Assembly: GCF_000003815.2 (NCBI RefSeq)
Contig: NC_049984.1
Coordinates: 21,006,835-21,029,787 of the forward strand
Direction of reading: 5' to 3'
Source: Branchiostoma floridae
Lineage: Eukaryota > Chordata > Leptocardii > Amphioxiformes > Branchiostomatidae
DNA: 22,953 bases
Both the position numbers and the translations under genes were made by a program. The notes beneath the pieces were generated by a model. That model was not told the DNA's origin. It made no database searches and saw nothing but the letters and a program-made list of their open reading frames with translations. Numbering within the stretch: the first letter of the stretch is position 1; every line of letters starts with the position of its first letter. Of the stretch, positions 1-9,879 are shown piece after piece.

Positions 1-140
1 TATTATGATAGCAACAATGCTTATCATTGTGATTACATACAACTAAACAACATTACAAAATTTGCTTTGTTATTACCTTTGCCAGAATGGCTAAGGTTAT
101 GTTTTGATGGCTAAGGTTATGTTTTGGGCTTGTGAGTCTG

Positions 141-320
141 TCTGTGTGTGTGTGTGTTAACAGCATAACTCAAGAACCCTTGGATGGATCCCGATAATAT
201 TTGGTAGGTGGGTAGGCATCGGGAAAACAAAGGTCAAGTTCGATAATGGGCCCCCTAACGGCTTGCTAAGGTACTGCAGCAGAAGCTCAATTTTTGATAT
301 CTCGTGTTCTGGACATGTTG
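141..320 (+). repeat. Dispersed repeat with (GT)n start, copy 1
   Basis: After a gtgtgtgt run come ataactcaagaaccc, then ggatgga, ggccccct, ggtactgcag and atctcgtgttct. The reverse complement of 13857-14037 carries the same blocks in the same order and spacing, so these are two copies of one family in opposite orientation. A second, weaker relation of the ggacccccctagcggct...ggtactgcag part is seen at 385-412. No coding capacity and no clear termini. Confidence 0.7.
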
Positions 321-419
321 TGGTTATCATTTTTAAGTGGTAGATAGCCCTTGGGGCAGAGAGTAAGTGCTGTAAGTTTGGACCCCCCTAGCGGCTTGTT
401 TGGTACTGCAGTCGCTGAT

Positions 420-1180
420 TACCTTTCAAACTTTGGACGAGAATAACTTGAGAACGTGTTGATGGATCGTCATGATTTTTGGTATGTAGATAGCCCAAGT
501 AACAATGTACATAATGGAACACAAATTATGCAAATTAGCAACTAATTTGCATAATTAATGAGGAGAGTATATAAATCCACTGCATTTTATGATAGGACTT
601 TCAGACTTGTCACATATATAGATGAGAAAGAGAGAAATATCATTGCATATTGATTATGCAAATGACGGCGTCATTTGCATAATTAATGAGAAAATATGAA
701 CGTGTTGACGGATCGTCATGATTTTCGGTATGTAGATAGCCAAAGAGAAGACTTACATGATGGAATTCTAATTATGCAAATCGACAGCTAATTTGCATAA
801 TTAATGAGGAAAGTTTGTAAATACACTGCATTCCTTTATGAACTTTCAAACTTGTCACATTTGTAGCTGGGAAAGAAAGAAATATCAACACATATTAATT
901 ATGCAGATGATGATCTCATTTGCATAATTAATGGAAAATATGAACGTGTTAACGGATCGTCATGATTTTTGGTATGTAGATAGCCTAAGTAAAAACTTAT
1001 ATAATGAGATGCTTGTTATGCAAATTAATGGCTAGGTGGCAGAGAGCAAGAGGTGTATGTTTGGGTCCGCCAACGTCTTTTCTTGAACTACAGGAGCCGG
1101 TTTAGTTTCCTACTTTCAAAGAGAATAAGTTAAGAAGGGTTGAAAGGAACATCATGATTTTTGGTATGCTGATAGCTTAT
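420..1180. repeat. About 246-bp tandem repeat rich in ATTTGCAT octamers
   Basis: The block gaacgtgttgaYggatcgtc recurs at about 452, 698 and 942 (246 and 244 bp apart), each followed by gatttt(t/c)ggtatgtagatagcc. A diverged fourth start occurs near 1133. Each unit has pairs of inverted atgcaaat / atttgcat octamers followed by aattaatgag. A perfect 31-bp palindrome with 15-bp arms is at 653-683. A further single copy lies at 20170-20395. No gene was recognised in 1-1673. Confidence 0.75.
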
Positions 1181-1673
1181 AAGTGATGCTTGATACAATT
1201 TGATATCATTATGTAAATAGGGATCTAATTTGTATAAGCAATGGGGAAATGTTATGAACCAACTCCAGGCATATGAAATAAAATGTAATGAGTAGCACAT
1301 TTATGTTTTCCTTTTAAAAAACAGTCTTTGCAAGCCTCAGTGCAAAGTTCCAAACCCGCTGCCATTGTTCATTGTGATGTCACAACATGTACAATCACCA
1401 TTTAATCTACTAGTATTGTAACGGGTTCCTGGTGAAAAGAATCAAGAGATAGAGACATGTTTTTTTATGGTTTGATGTAACAATTTAGAAGAATTTATAT
1501 TTTGTGCAAATGTTTATGTTATTAAATGATGCTATTGTTATTATTGATGCTGGTTTTTAAAAAGTAGTTTTTTTTTTTTCAATCTTATGTCATAAGCACT
1601 TTAATCATGATGTAAGTACGTTTGTGTGATTGTTCCTGCAGTACTGACATACTGATGTTTGTTCTTTACTCAG

Positions 1674-1735
1674 TTTGGCAGATCCTGGAGCGCACTCCTG
1701 CAGGGTTCACAGTCTCAGGCTTCCACCTTCCTCAG
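1674..1735 (+). CDS. PHKB: PHKB internal coding exon a
   Basis: This 62-bp exon follows a pyrimidine-rich acceptor ending in ctcag and stops before gtgggt. Its first two bases (TT) complete a codon begun in an upstream exon outside the window, and 20 full codons follow, starting WQILERTP and ending GFHLPQ. The residues match the beta/alpha phosphorylase kinase C-terminal region. The intron behind it is filled from its first base by a 39-bp minisatellite. A 73-residue open frame reads through the donor into the minisatellite and is not a real product. Confidence 0.88.
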
Positions 1736-2620
1736 GTGGGTCTCCTCAAACCTTTCCACGGGCCTGTAGGGGTCTCCCCAAAACAAACCTTTCCATGGGC
1801 CTGTAGGGGTCTCCTCACCACCACCTGTTTCATGGGCCTGTAGGGGTCTCCTCACAACCAACCTGTTTCCATGGGCCTGTAGGGGTCTCCTCACAACCAA
1901 CCTGTTTCCATGGGCCTGTAGGGGTCTCCTCACAACCAACCTGTTTCCATGGGCCTGTAGGGGTCTCCTCACAACCAACCTGTTTCCATGGGCCTGTAGG
2001 GGTCTCCTCACAACCAACCTGTTTCCATGGGGCTATAGGGGTCTCCTCACAACCAACCTGTTTCCATGGGCCTGTAGGGGTCTCCTCACAACCAACCTGT
2101 TTCATGGGCCTGGAGGGGTCTCCTCACAACAAACCTTTCCATGGGCCTGTAGGGGTCTCCTCACAACCAACCTGTTTCCATGGGCCTGTAGGGGTCTCCT
2201 CACAACCAACCTGTTTCCATGGGCCTGTAGGGGTCTCCTCACAACCAACCTGTTTCCATGGGCCTGTAGGGGTCTCCTCACAACCAACCTGTTTCCATGG
2301 GCCTGTAGGGGTCTCCTCACAACCAACCTGTTTCCATGGGGCTGGAGGGGTCTCCTCACAACCAACCTGTTTCGATGGGGTTGTAGGGTTCTCCTCACAA
2401 CCAACCTGTTTTCGTGGGGTTGTAGGGGTCTCCTCACAACCAAGCTGTCTAGTGGGGGGAGAGGGGTCTCCACAAAACACACCTTTCCATGGGCGATGTA
2501 GGGGTCTCCTCACAACCAACCTGTTTCCATGGGCCTGTAGGTGTCTCCTCACAACCAACCTTTCCATGGGCCTGTAGGGGTCTCCTCACAACCAACCTGT
2601 TTCCATGGGCCTGTAGGGGT
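1736..2620. repeat. 39-bp minisatellite in PHKB intron, about 22 units
   Basis: The unit is ccatgggcctgtaggggtct followed by cctcacaaccaacctgttt (39 bp). Most copies are near identical between 1860 and 2340, with diverged copies at both ends (aacaaacctttcc variants and gtggggttgtagg variants). As 39 is divisible by three, every frame without a stop becomes a long 13-residue repeat on either strand, which accounts for the long open frames here. The array starts at the intron's first base, and the first unit aligns with the exon end. Confidence 0.95.
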
Positions 2621-2659
2621 GGGACCCCTACAGGCCCATGGAAACAGGTTGGTTGTGAG
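2585..2659. repeat. Perfect 36-bp inverted repeat closing the 39-bp array
   Basis: The arms 2585-2620 and 2624-2659 are perfect reverse complements separated by ggg. The last forward minisatellite unit is followed by one inverted unit, after which unique sequence begins. Confidence 0.93.
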
Positions 2660-2984
2660 CCACAAGACATATATAGGCACATAAAGTCATAAGTAGTCAT
2701 TAAAAATGGTACATTTTCAACCTGATGCCCCAATGTGTAGTTCACCAGCTTGTTGACAATACTGGTCACAAATGTACTGTACAATAGTCTTGTATTATAT
2801 GATATTTTAGTATAATAGTCTTGTATTATATGATATTTTCTTGTAAATGTGTAAATGCACAACATCAGCATTATGCTGCCTGCTGCTCCTTAATGTATTG
2901 CACTGTTGAAATTGAGATAAAGATAAATGTACTAGTCACGTCAAAATATCAGCTGTTTAAGCATAAAATCTGCTTTGTTGGCAC

Positions 2985-3235
2985 CAGGGTTGTAGCCAGA
3001 ACCTGTACTTCCGTCCTTTGACGGAATTTTGCAGCTGGGGACGGAAAAAAATTTTGCCCATTCCGTCCTCTGTGAGCAAAATTTAACCTATTGAAATGCA
3101 GGAAATAGCATTTCAGAGGGTCTAGATTTCAAAATTTTCCTTGGGAGCATGCCACCGGACCCCCCTAGGAACGCTGCGCCAAAGCTATTCAAAATCGAGG
3201 GGACGGTTTATTATTTCTGGTTGGCTACAACCCTG
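2985..3235. mobile_element. hAT-like non-autonomous element (251 bp)
   Basis: The termini are inverted: CAGGGTTGTAGCCA at 2985 and TGGCTACAACCCTG ending 3235. The flanking 8-mers are gttggcac (2977-2984) and gttgccac (3236-3243), a target duplication with one mismatch. CAGGG...CCCTG ends plus 8-bp duplications are typical of hAT transposons. The interior holds tccgtcctttgacgga palindromic motifs and aaatgcaggaaatagcattt, related to 21295-21380. No transposase is encoded. Confidence 0.75.
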
Positions 3236-3332
3236 GTTGCCACACTGCAATTGGTCCGGGAGAACACACTAAAAGCAAGAAATGCTTACTTACTCAGAGA
3301 CGTTAATTCTAGAATGAATTTTTTTGCCATAG

Positions 3333-3440
3333 CAACCTACCTTGTCAGACATGACGCTCTCAGAGATGAACTTTGCACTGTTGGTGGAGAGGATGCTGGG
3401 AAGGATTGCCCAACCGGAATATCGTCAGATTATGGTGGAG
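3333..3440 (+). CDS. PHKB: PHKB internal coding exon b
   Basis: A 108-bp, phase 0/0 exon of 36 codons, from QPTLSDMT to RQIMVE, with acceptor ccatag at 3327-3332 and donor gtatga at 3441. The start is set by the conserved QPTLSDMT block: a later AG at 3348-3349 would put the reading frame out. It joins in frame to the preceding exon (HLPQ|QPTLS) and to the next (IMVE|MLMV). A hAT-like repeat ends about 90 bp upstream, and a LINE-like tail begins a few bases beyond the donor. Confidence 0.88.
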
Positions 3441-3446
3441 GTATGA

Positions 3447-3540
3447 AAGAATGAATGACTGAACGAACGAACGATTTTATTCGATCAACAAGATCAGACA
3501 CAAAGTATATAGCAGCCACCGGCTGAATTGCATACTTTTA
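3447..3540 (-). mobile_element. Possible LINE 3' tail, 5'-truncated
   Basis: On the minus strand a short segment ends gaataaaatcgttcgttcgttc followed by attcattc, that is, a poly(A)-signal-like AATAAA leading into a tetranucleotide tail, as in CR1/L2-type LINEs and their SINEs. It begins only a few bases beyond the splice donor at 3441. No reverse transcriptase remains, so class is uncertain. Confidence 0.35.
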
Positions 3541-3947
3541 CACTTAAAGTCTTTGGCTTAGGCAAATGTAGAAGAATGGAAGGTCCTACAGGCTTGCTTT
3601 GGCATTGGATGGTACATGTACTTTGCTAACAGGAACTGACAAAAACTTTAGATTTTTTCCCGTTTGACAAATATCAAACGTTAAGCAGGTTGTCAGTAGT
3701 GGCTACAAATATTTGCAATCCAAAGTTACGGTGAAGACAGTCAAAATTTTCTTTCTTAAGATATGTGTCAGAGGGTTAAAATTTCCCGGTGGAATATTAC
3801 TGTAACAGCAAACCCACTTGTAGATTCCTCAATGTATTTGGTGGTTCGCACGGACCTCTACTTTGTCAAGAAATTTTGAGCTTGTTACTTGCAACTTACA
3901 CATTGCCCATGGGCACTTGATTTTCAAAAAGTCTTTGAACTTACATG

Positions 3948-4431
3948 TATATTTATATTTCAGCCATACCATATATGGTATGGTGAAATATATTGTATCC
4001 GTAATGTTTCTTTCTTTCTCCTGTCAAATCTTCAAATCGAATCATCTCCGTCGTTCCTGGACCGAATGACCTGAAATTTGGCACAAGGGTAGAGTTGGTC
4101 AATACCCAGGTGCTTTTTTCTCATTTTTTTCATATCTGCCTCTAAAATGATTTTATTGAAGTTTAAAGGTCATGTTTTGACCAAAACGGTATATTTTGCC
4201 CCCCTGTACCCTTGAATTACAATGGAATGACTTTAAATTTGGTGTAGATAGGCATTAGATAGTTCTTAAAATGATCCAAGTAAAATTTTTGGCATAAACC
4301 AATTTCAAATTATTAATTTCTGCACTTTTCTGAGGGGGAGTTGGTTTTCTTTCGGCATTCTCCCGTGAACTCCCGTGACCCCAGAGCCCATACGTGCCAG
4401 GTGCCAGCGGGCTGGGGAGAGCGGGAGTTAA
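3948..4431. repeat. Dispersed repeat, copy A
   Basis: It starts atatttcagccatacc with a near-perfect 33-bp palindrome (3957-3989). It goes on with gtttctttctttct, ctgtcaaatcttcaaa, cgttcctggaccgaatgacc and tgaaatttggcac, and ends with a GC-rich tail running to gggagttaatt. Copy B follows directly. Confidence 0.7.
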
Positions 4432-4480
4432 TTATATTTCAGCCATACATAGTATGGTGAAATATATTGTATTCGTAATG

Positions 4481-4510
4481 TTTCTTTCTTTCTTTCTTTC
4501 TTTCTTTCTC
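4481..4510. repeat. (TTTC)n microsatellite
   Basis: About seven TTTC units inside dispersed repeat copy B. The equivalent place in copy A has only three. Confidence 0.9.
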
Positions 4511-4689
4511 CTGTCAAATCTTCAAAGTGATTCATCTCCGCCGTTCCTGGACCGAATGACCTGAAATTTGGCACAGGGGTAGAATGGGCCAATACCTTGA
4601 TGCTTTTTTCTCAGTTTTTTCATATCTGCCTCTAAAATGATTTTATTGAGATTTTTTGGTCAATTTTAGACCAAAACTGTATATTTTGG

Positions 4690-5200
4690 CCCCTGTACCC
4701 TGGTATTACAACCAAATGAGCTGAAATTTGACAGAGATGTGCCTTAATAATGCCCCCATATAAATTCGATAACACTTTTGGTGTACAGTACAACAAAATG
4801 CTTATTTTTGCGATTTTTTGACCAATTTTCTACCAAAAAAGGACACTTTTGGTCCCTGTACCCTGGTATTACAACCAAATGAGCTGAAATTTGACAGAGA
4901 TGTGCCTTGATAATTCCTTCATATAAATTCAATAACACTTTTGGTGTACAGTACAAGAAAATGCTTATTTTTGCGATTTTTTGACCAATTTTTGACCAAA
5001 AAAGGACACTTTTGGCTCCTGTACCTTGGTATTGCAACCGAATGAGCTGAAATTTGACACAGATGTGCCTTGATAATCCCTTCATATAAATTCAATAACA
5101 CTTTTGGTGTACAGTGCAACAAAATGCTTATTTTTGCGATTTTTGGCCAATTTTTGACCAAAAAAGGACACTTTTGGCTCCTGTACCCTGGTATTAGAAT
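4690..5200. repeat. Three 162-163-bp tandem units
   Basis: The phrase ccctggtattacaaccaaat gagctgaaatttgacagaga starts at about 4698 and recurs 163, 163 and about 162 bp later, with tttttgcgattttttgacca and aaaaaggacacttttgg in each unit. Minus-strand open frames of 113 and 166 codons read through it with a 54-residue period. These are judged by-products of the repeat, since no family match or start context supports them. Confidence 0.8.
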
Positions 5201-5410
5201 TAAATGACCTGAAATTTGGTATAGATAGGCATTAGATACTTGGTAACAAGATTCAAGTAAAATGTTTGACATAAACAACTTTAAAATGATTAATTTTGGC
5301 ACTTTTCTGAGGGGAAATTTGTTTTCTTTGGGCCTCCTGACGCGACCTTCCGTGACCCCGCACAGAGCCACACCTGTGCGCGTCAGCCGGAGAGTTAATT
5401 GAATCAAAGA

Positions 5411-7157
5411 CCTAGCCAATCAGCGAAGAGGAGGCCAAAGGCTAATTAATATTCATAAGCTGGGCCTCATGATCCCGTATATAGCAGTGTTCCCGCCAGG
5501 GGGAGCGAAGCCCGCCTAAGGCTCTCGCATTTTAGACTATTCAGAAGGCTTTACATTGTATCAGTTCTTAGGGGCATATCTATGATAATCGCAGCAGTCA
5601 CTTAACTTCTCTTCAGGAGTTTAGCGTAACACTATTTCAGGTCAAACCGTCAAAGGCAACTAAAAACAAACTTTAACGTTACTGAGTTCAACAGTACTTA
5701 TAACTTGTTATCCGAAGTTGAAACGCTAGCGATGGTATTTTCGGGTCAAAGCTTCAAAGACAACTAAAACCTCATAAACAACAAACTTAACTTAGCTCAA
5801 CAGATACAAAAATATTGTACGGGTTGCCATCCTTAGTTGAAGCGCTTATTCATAGCGCTAGTATCTTCGCTGCGCCGTTAGCCGCCGTGCGACTTTTGTT
5901 GACGGTCTGATATCCCTACGTCGCCGCCTCGCTGATATTCCCACGGACATGTTTCAAGAAAAATACCCAGCAAAAACTTCAAATCAAACAAGTCAAATTC
6001 TATGCTATAAAACATGTGGGACTCAGTGTTACAGTCTAAATATTTTGTAGAAGCACCGCTGTAGGAAAGAAGGTCCAAGCAATGTAAAACATCACGTAGC
6101 ATGAAGTTTGCTGTCAACTGGCACACAGCACATGACTGTTTGAAACTCTAAGTCTAATCAACAGCCGTGTTTGATTGGTAGCCGGCGGTCCTTTGATGAA
6201 GTCGGCGAAAGATGCGTTAGTTAGAAAATCTGCGTTTAGTTTTGATACGTAATTATAAGTTAGACAGTGGCGAGAATGATTATTTTCTCATCAATATTTC
6301 TCTTCAGAATTATTTGAACTTAATTGTACATCTAAACAATTGGCTTACCTGTGCAATGTTTATATGATTAATGATCAGTGTACTGAAATCATGTGTAACG
6401 TATGGCTCCTAGTCAATAGATCAGCATTTTCTCTATAGTGACCACCTGTCTATAGTGGCCCCATTTCCTAGTGCTGTTGTTGTTTGACATAAACTTTGAA
6501 CATTTAAATTGTAAGTAACTTTAAACTGCCAGAGTTTCAGCCCAATAAAACACTCTCAGCGCCAGGGTATGAACAGACTGACCAGACAGACGAAAATAAA
6601 ATCCTCGAACAAGGTTCAATCGTATCTTCCGGGTCTGGCAGGAAGTTGTTAAACTAAAATAAGAATAGGCTCGATGGCTGATTGCATACAAAGTAAAACA
6701 GTTTAACAGTTTTACAGCTTGAAGAAAACAAACGCTCCTACAGTACCTGCACCTGCTTGATAATTATCAAATCGTTTGCCCTACTTGAATAAAAAAAGTT
6801 CACTGCAATAATAAATGTACCCACATCACAAGGAGCTTATACTTTTTTTAAACTTACACCAAGTTATCGTACTGAAAATTGTTAATGACATTACATGAAG
6901 TCATTCAACAATTTTCAGTCATGATGAAAATTTTCTGAATGGAATGTGATTATTGTCATTTTCTGAAAAATAGAAGCAAGCTCTGTTTTTACCTGGAATC
7001 AATTCACAATACCAGTCCCCTTTGGGGAATAATGTACTGTTAATATGATGTTCCATTTTTGCGCAGGGGTGATTTGGAACAGTCCAATGTTGCGTGGGAA
7101 GGGGTATGGCTGAAATATGCTGTATTTGCTCTTAAGCAAATGTCGGCCTTTCTAGTT
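5411..7157. repeat. Tandem segmental duplication, copy 1
   Basis: It starts agccaatcagcg and ends caaatgtcggcctttctagt. Shared blocks with copy 2 in the same order include ttaatattcataagc, cccgtatata, gcgtttagttttgatacgta, taaactgccagagttt, ggctgattgcatacaaagta, acctgcacctgcttgataat and cagtccaatgttgcgtggga. A TATA-like gtatata is at 5477-5483 and an AATAAA at 6544-6549. Copy 1 has about 500 bp more than copy 2 between 5500 and 6230. No coding frame of note; the element class is unknown. Confidence 0.75.
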
Positions 7158-7842
7158 ACTTTATGGATCCAGCCAATCAGCGACGCGGAAAGAGAATGCT
7201 AGTTAATATTCATAAGCGGGGCCTTGCAATCCCGTATATACACAAACAGATGCATATTACAGCCTTACAGTGGCCATATGGTGCCCTGTGCACGGTTTGA
7301 AATTGTAGTTTGCGAGGATTTGGAGTTCAGACAGGGTCATTTGAGCGGTAGCGGACCGTACGCGTGCATTGAAAGTTAGAATACAAGTCTGTGTCGATGA
7401 ATTTACCAACATTCCGCATGGAAATATCAATCATTTTCGTTTGGGGGTTAGTTGAGACAATCGAGAAAATGTTAATTGGCGGAAAACGCGGGAAATTTGG
7501 ACAGTTTGCGTTTAGTTTTGATACGTATTTTGACAGTGGCGAGAATGCATGTATTTTTTCCCGAGCAAATGTAGTTACTTCTAGTGTTGTTGTTCTTTTT
7601 TGACGTAAACTTTTTTTTTTTTGTACATTCAAATTGTAAGTAACTTTAAACTGCCAGAGTTTGCGCCCAATAAAAGACTCTTAGTACCACCAGTATCACC
7701 ACTGACCTCTGAAAAGAAACCCCCGAACAAGGTAGAAACTCCTATCTTCCGGGTCTCGCACGCTACGAGCATGAAATTATAACACTAAGACAAGATTACG
7801 TCCGATGGCTGATTGCATACAAAGTAAAACAATTTAACAGTG

Positions 7843-9283
7843 GTATGCAGGGGCATATACTTAACAAAAAAATTGAAGGTAAATTGAAATACAGTCAAAC
7901 CTGCCCAAGACGACCACCGGGGGACCGGAAAAAAGCGGTTGATTTGGACAGGTGGTCGCTGAGAAGAGTATCGACTCAACACATGCCCTATGCTTAGTAT
8001 AAATGGTTTCCGTCGTGTTTAATAGCAAATAGCAAACACACGCACGCAAAGAAGTAAGTAAGCGAAGTCTTTAATGTCAAGTAAAACACGCACACGCACG
8101 CAAAAACGTAAGTAATAATCATCAGTAAGCCTGATTAATTTTAATACAGTACATAAACAGAAATTGGAGCAAATTGGATCAGGACGTTCCTACCTGCGCC
8201 AGAGAAACTCTACTCAGGGAGGTCAAAAAGACAGTCTACTCAATCTATTGTGTGAGTGCTTTTGTCCAACTGTACTGTACTCTCCGAGCAGAGGTTAGGC
8301 ACCGGCTGTTTTTTTAACGTTTTGTTAGTCGTTTTTATCGTGCTTTCTATTTTGTCATTTTTCTATGAAAATAAAATACAAAATAGAAAGCCCGATAAAA
8401 CCGACTAAAAAACGTTAAAAAAACAGCCGGAGCCTAACCTCTGCTTGAAGAGTAATTGTACTGTACATTCACCCGTGGGTAAGTACGCTTCGGGACGTAC
8501 CGTGCATCTCCGCAGGCATCGAATTCGAAAGGTACACCGTAGTTATTTCAGATACGGCGATCGAGAACACAGCGACGCATAAAGGCTTGCATGGAAACTG
8601 ACAGCATCAAAGTTCCCCTACTGTCTAAAACGTTAGTGTACAAATATTAAGACGATCGTAGACGCAGGAATGCGACATGTACATATCTTTCTTAAAAAGC
8701 TATGAGCTACACAGATCTTTCTTTAAAAGGTATGAGGCTATATACGTTTCAACATTCGTTCACTTTATTATGATAAAGATTTGAAAAAAAAACTTCTGTA
8801 ACAACTAAATTCAGATTTACTTACAACGATATTTCATCCCATATTACAGTAGACTGCCACATTGACACACCCATTGACCGCCGCCATCTTTATTCTAAAC
8901 ATAACATCGACGCAAACTGGCCGATTTCGGCACAAAATCGCGCTGGTTATCATCAAAAATCGATGAATACATCAAGATTGAAAATGACGCGGTCGTTATG
9001 GGTCCCATTTTTGGCCGGTCGCGGTCGCGTTGGACAGGTGGTCGTTGAGAAAAGGTCGCTTAATGCTTACGTCAATGGGAAAAAAAAATCGGGACCGAGA
9101 AAAAGCGGTCGAAATGGCCAGGTGGTCGCTGAGAAGAGGTGGTCCCAAATCAAGTTAACTTGTTGGTCCTGGGATTTTTCAGAAAAGAAATGAAGCGACA
9201 GGGTGGTAAAATTCTTGTAAAAATTCGAGACGTCTCCGTTTATGTAATGGCTCATACAAAACAAGAAGAAGATTTAAGTTTTT
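7843..9283. mobile_element. Insertion of about 1.44 kb in duplication copy 2
   Basis: Copy 1 reads straight from aacagtttta to cagcttgaag where copy 2 has this block. Near its left end is cagtcaaacctgcccaagac followed by gaccaccgggggaccgg and ggacaggtggtcgctgagaa. Towards the right end the related gggaccgagaaaaagcggtc and ccaggtggtcgctgagaaga occur. Similar blocks at both ends suggest a DNA-transposon derivative, but the termini are not perfectly inverted and no target duplication was found. A hairpin element (8280-8452) is nested inside. Confidence 0.5.
8280..8452. mobile_element. TA-flanked hairpin MITE (173 bp)
   Basis: The left arm 8280-8355 and right arm 8378-8452 are imperfect reverse complements of about 75 bp with a 22-bp loop. 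They include gcagaggttaggc / gcctaacctctgc and acagccgg / ccggctgt. TA stands on both sides (8278-8279 and 8453-8454), as for Tc1/mariner-type targets. A 22-bp exact match to its left end occurs at 16358-16379. Confidence 0.8.
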
Positions 9284-9879
9284 AGCTTGAAAAAAACCCA
9301 CTCCTACTACACAGTACCTGCACCTGCTTGATAATTATTAAAACGTATGGCCTACTTGATTAAAAAAAGTTCACCGCAATAATAGATATACCCGCATCAG
9401 ACCTAGTTATCGTAGTGGAGATTTGTTGAGTGGCGTCCGTCATATAATTTCATGAAGAAAATCTTCTAAATGGAAGATACCGTTTTTTTTTCACTTTCGG
9501 AAAAATAGGAGCTGCCGCGATTCTAAAAAACAATTAGTTATGCATAGGCGCTCCTGTGGAAGATTATATTATTCCATATGGGCCCGGGGCATATTGGGCA
9601 AGCTCTGTTTTGACCTGGAATCAATTCACAATATTAGTTCTCTTTTGGGGATAACTTACAGTTGAAATATTCCATTTTTGCGCAGGGTGACTTGGAACAG
9701 TCCAATGTTGCGTGGGAATGGGTATGGCTGAAATATGCTGTATTTGCACCCAAGCAAATGTCGGCCTTTCTAGTATGCAATATACTTCCACATTCCTATG
9801 CTTTGATGTTAGTTAAAAAATAAAAAGTGTAGTACAACATGTATATAGTGAAGCTGATTTCATTCCTCTGTTGCTTCAG

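Larger units (their letters stand above)
4432..5398. repeat. Dispersed repeat, copy B, with tandem expansion
   Basis: The same blocks as copy A in the same order (a shortened palindrome ccatacatagtatgg, a longer TTTC run at 4481-4508, cgttcctggaccgaatgacc), and an equivalent GC-rich tail ending gagagttaatt. It is longer because an internal part is repeated in tandem. No gene was recognised. Confidence 0.7.
7169..9775. repeat. Tandem segmental duplication, copy 2
   Basis: The same ordered blocks as copy 1, beginning agccaatcagcg (7171) and ending caaatgtcggcctttctagt. gtatata is at 7234-7240 and AATAAA at 7669-7674. It is interrupted at 7843-9283 by an insertion absent from copy 1. About 75 bp near 9530-9600 are also unmatched in copy 1. 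It lies wholly in a PHKB intron. Confidence 0.75.

Noticed and set aside
1736-2620. CRISPR-like array (regular repeats)
   Set aside because: Units are contiguous without unique spacers, in an animal intron; this is a minisatellite.
1715-2871. Several overlapping open frames of 67-157 codons with a 13-residue repeat, both strands
   Set aside because: They are produced by the 39-bp minisatellite, whose unit is a multiple of three. Both strands are open, no start context exists, and the region is intronic.
3149-3454. 101-codon frame MPPDPPRN...
   Set aside because: It covers PHKB exon b in the wrong frame and the end of the hAT-like repeat.
5878-6126. 82-codon minus-strand frame
   Set aside because: No recognisable domain, no splice context, and it lies in the part of duplication copy 1 absent from copy 2.
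7327-7632. 101- and 70-codon overlapping frames on both strands
   Set aside because: They overlap each other in a repeat copy, and copy 1 does not preserve the frame.
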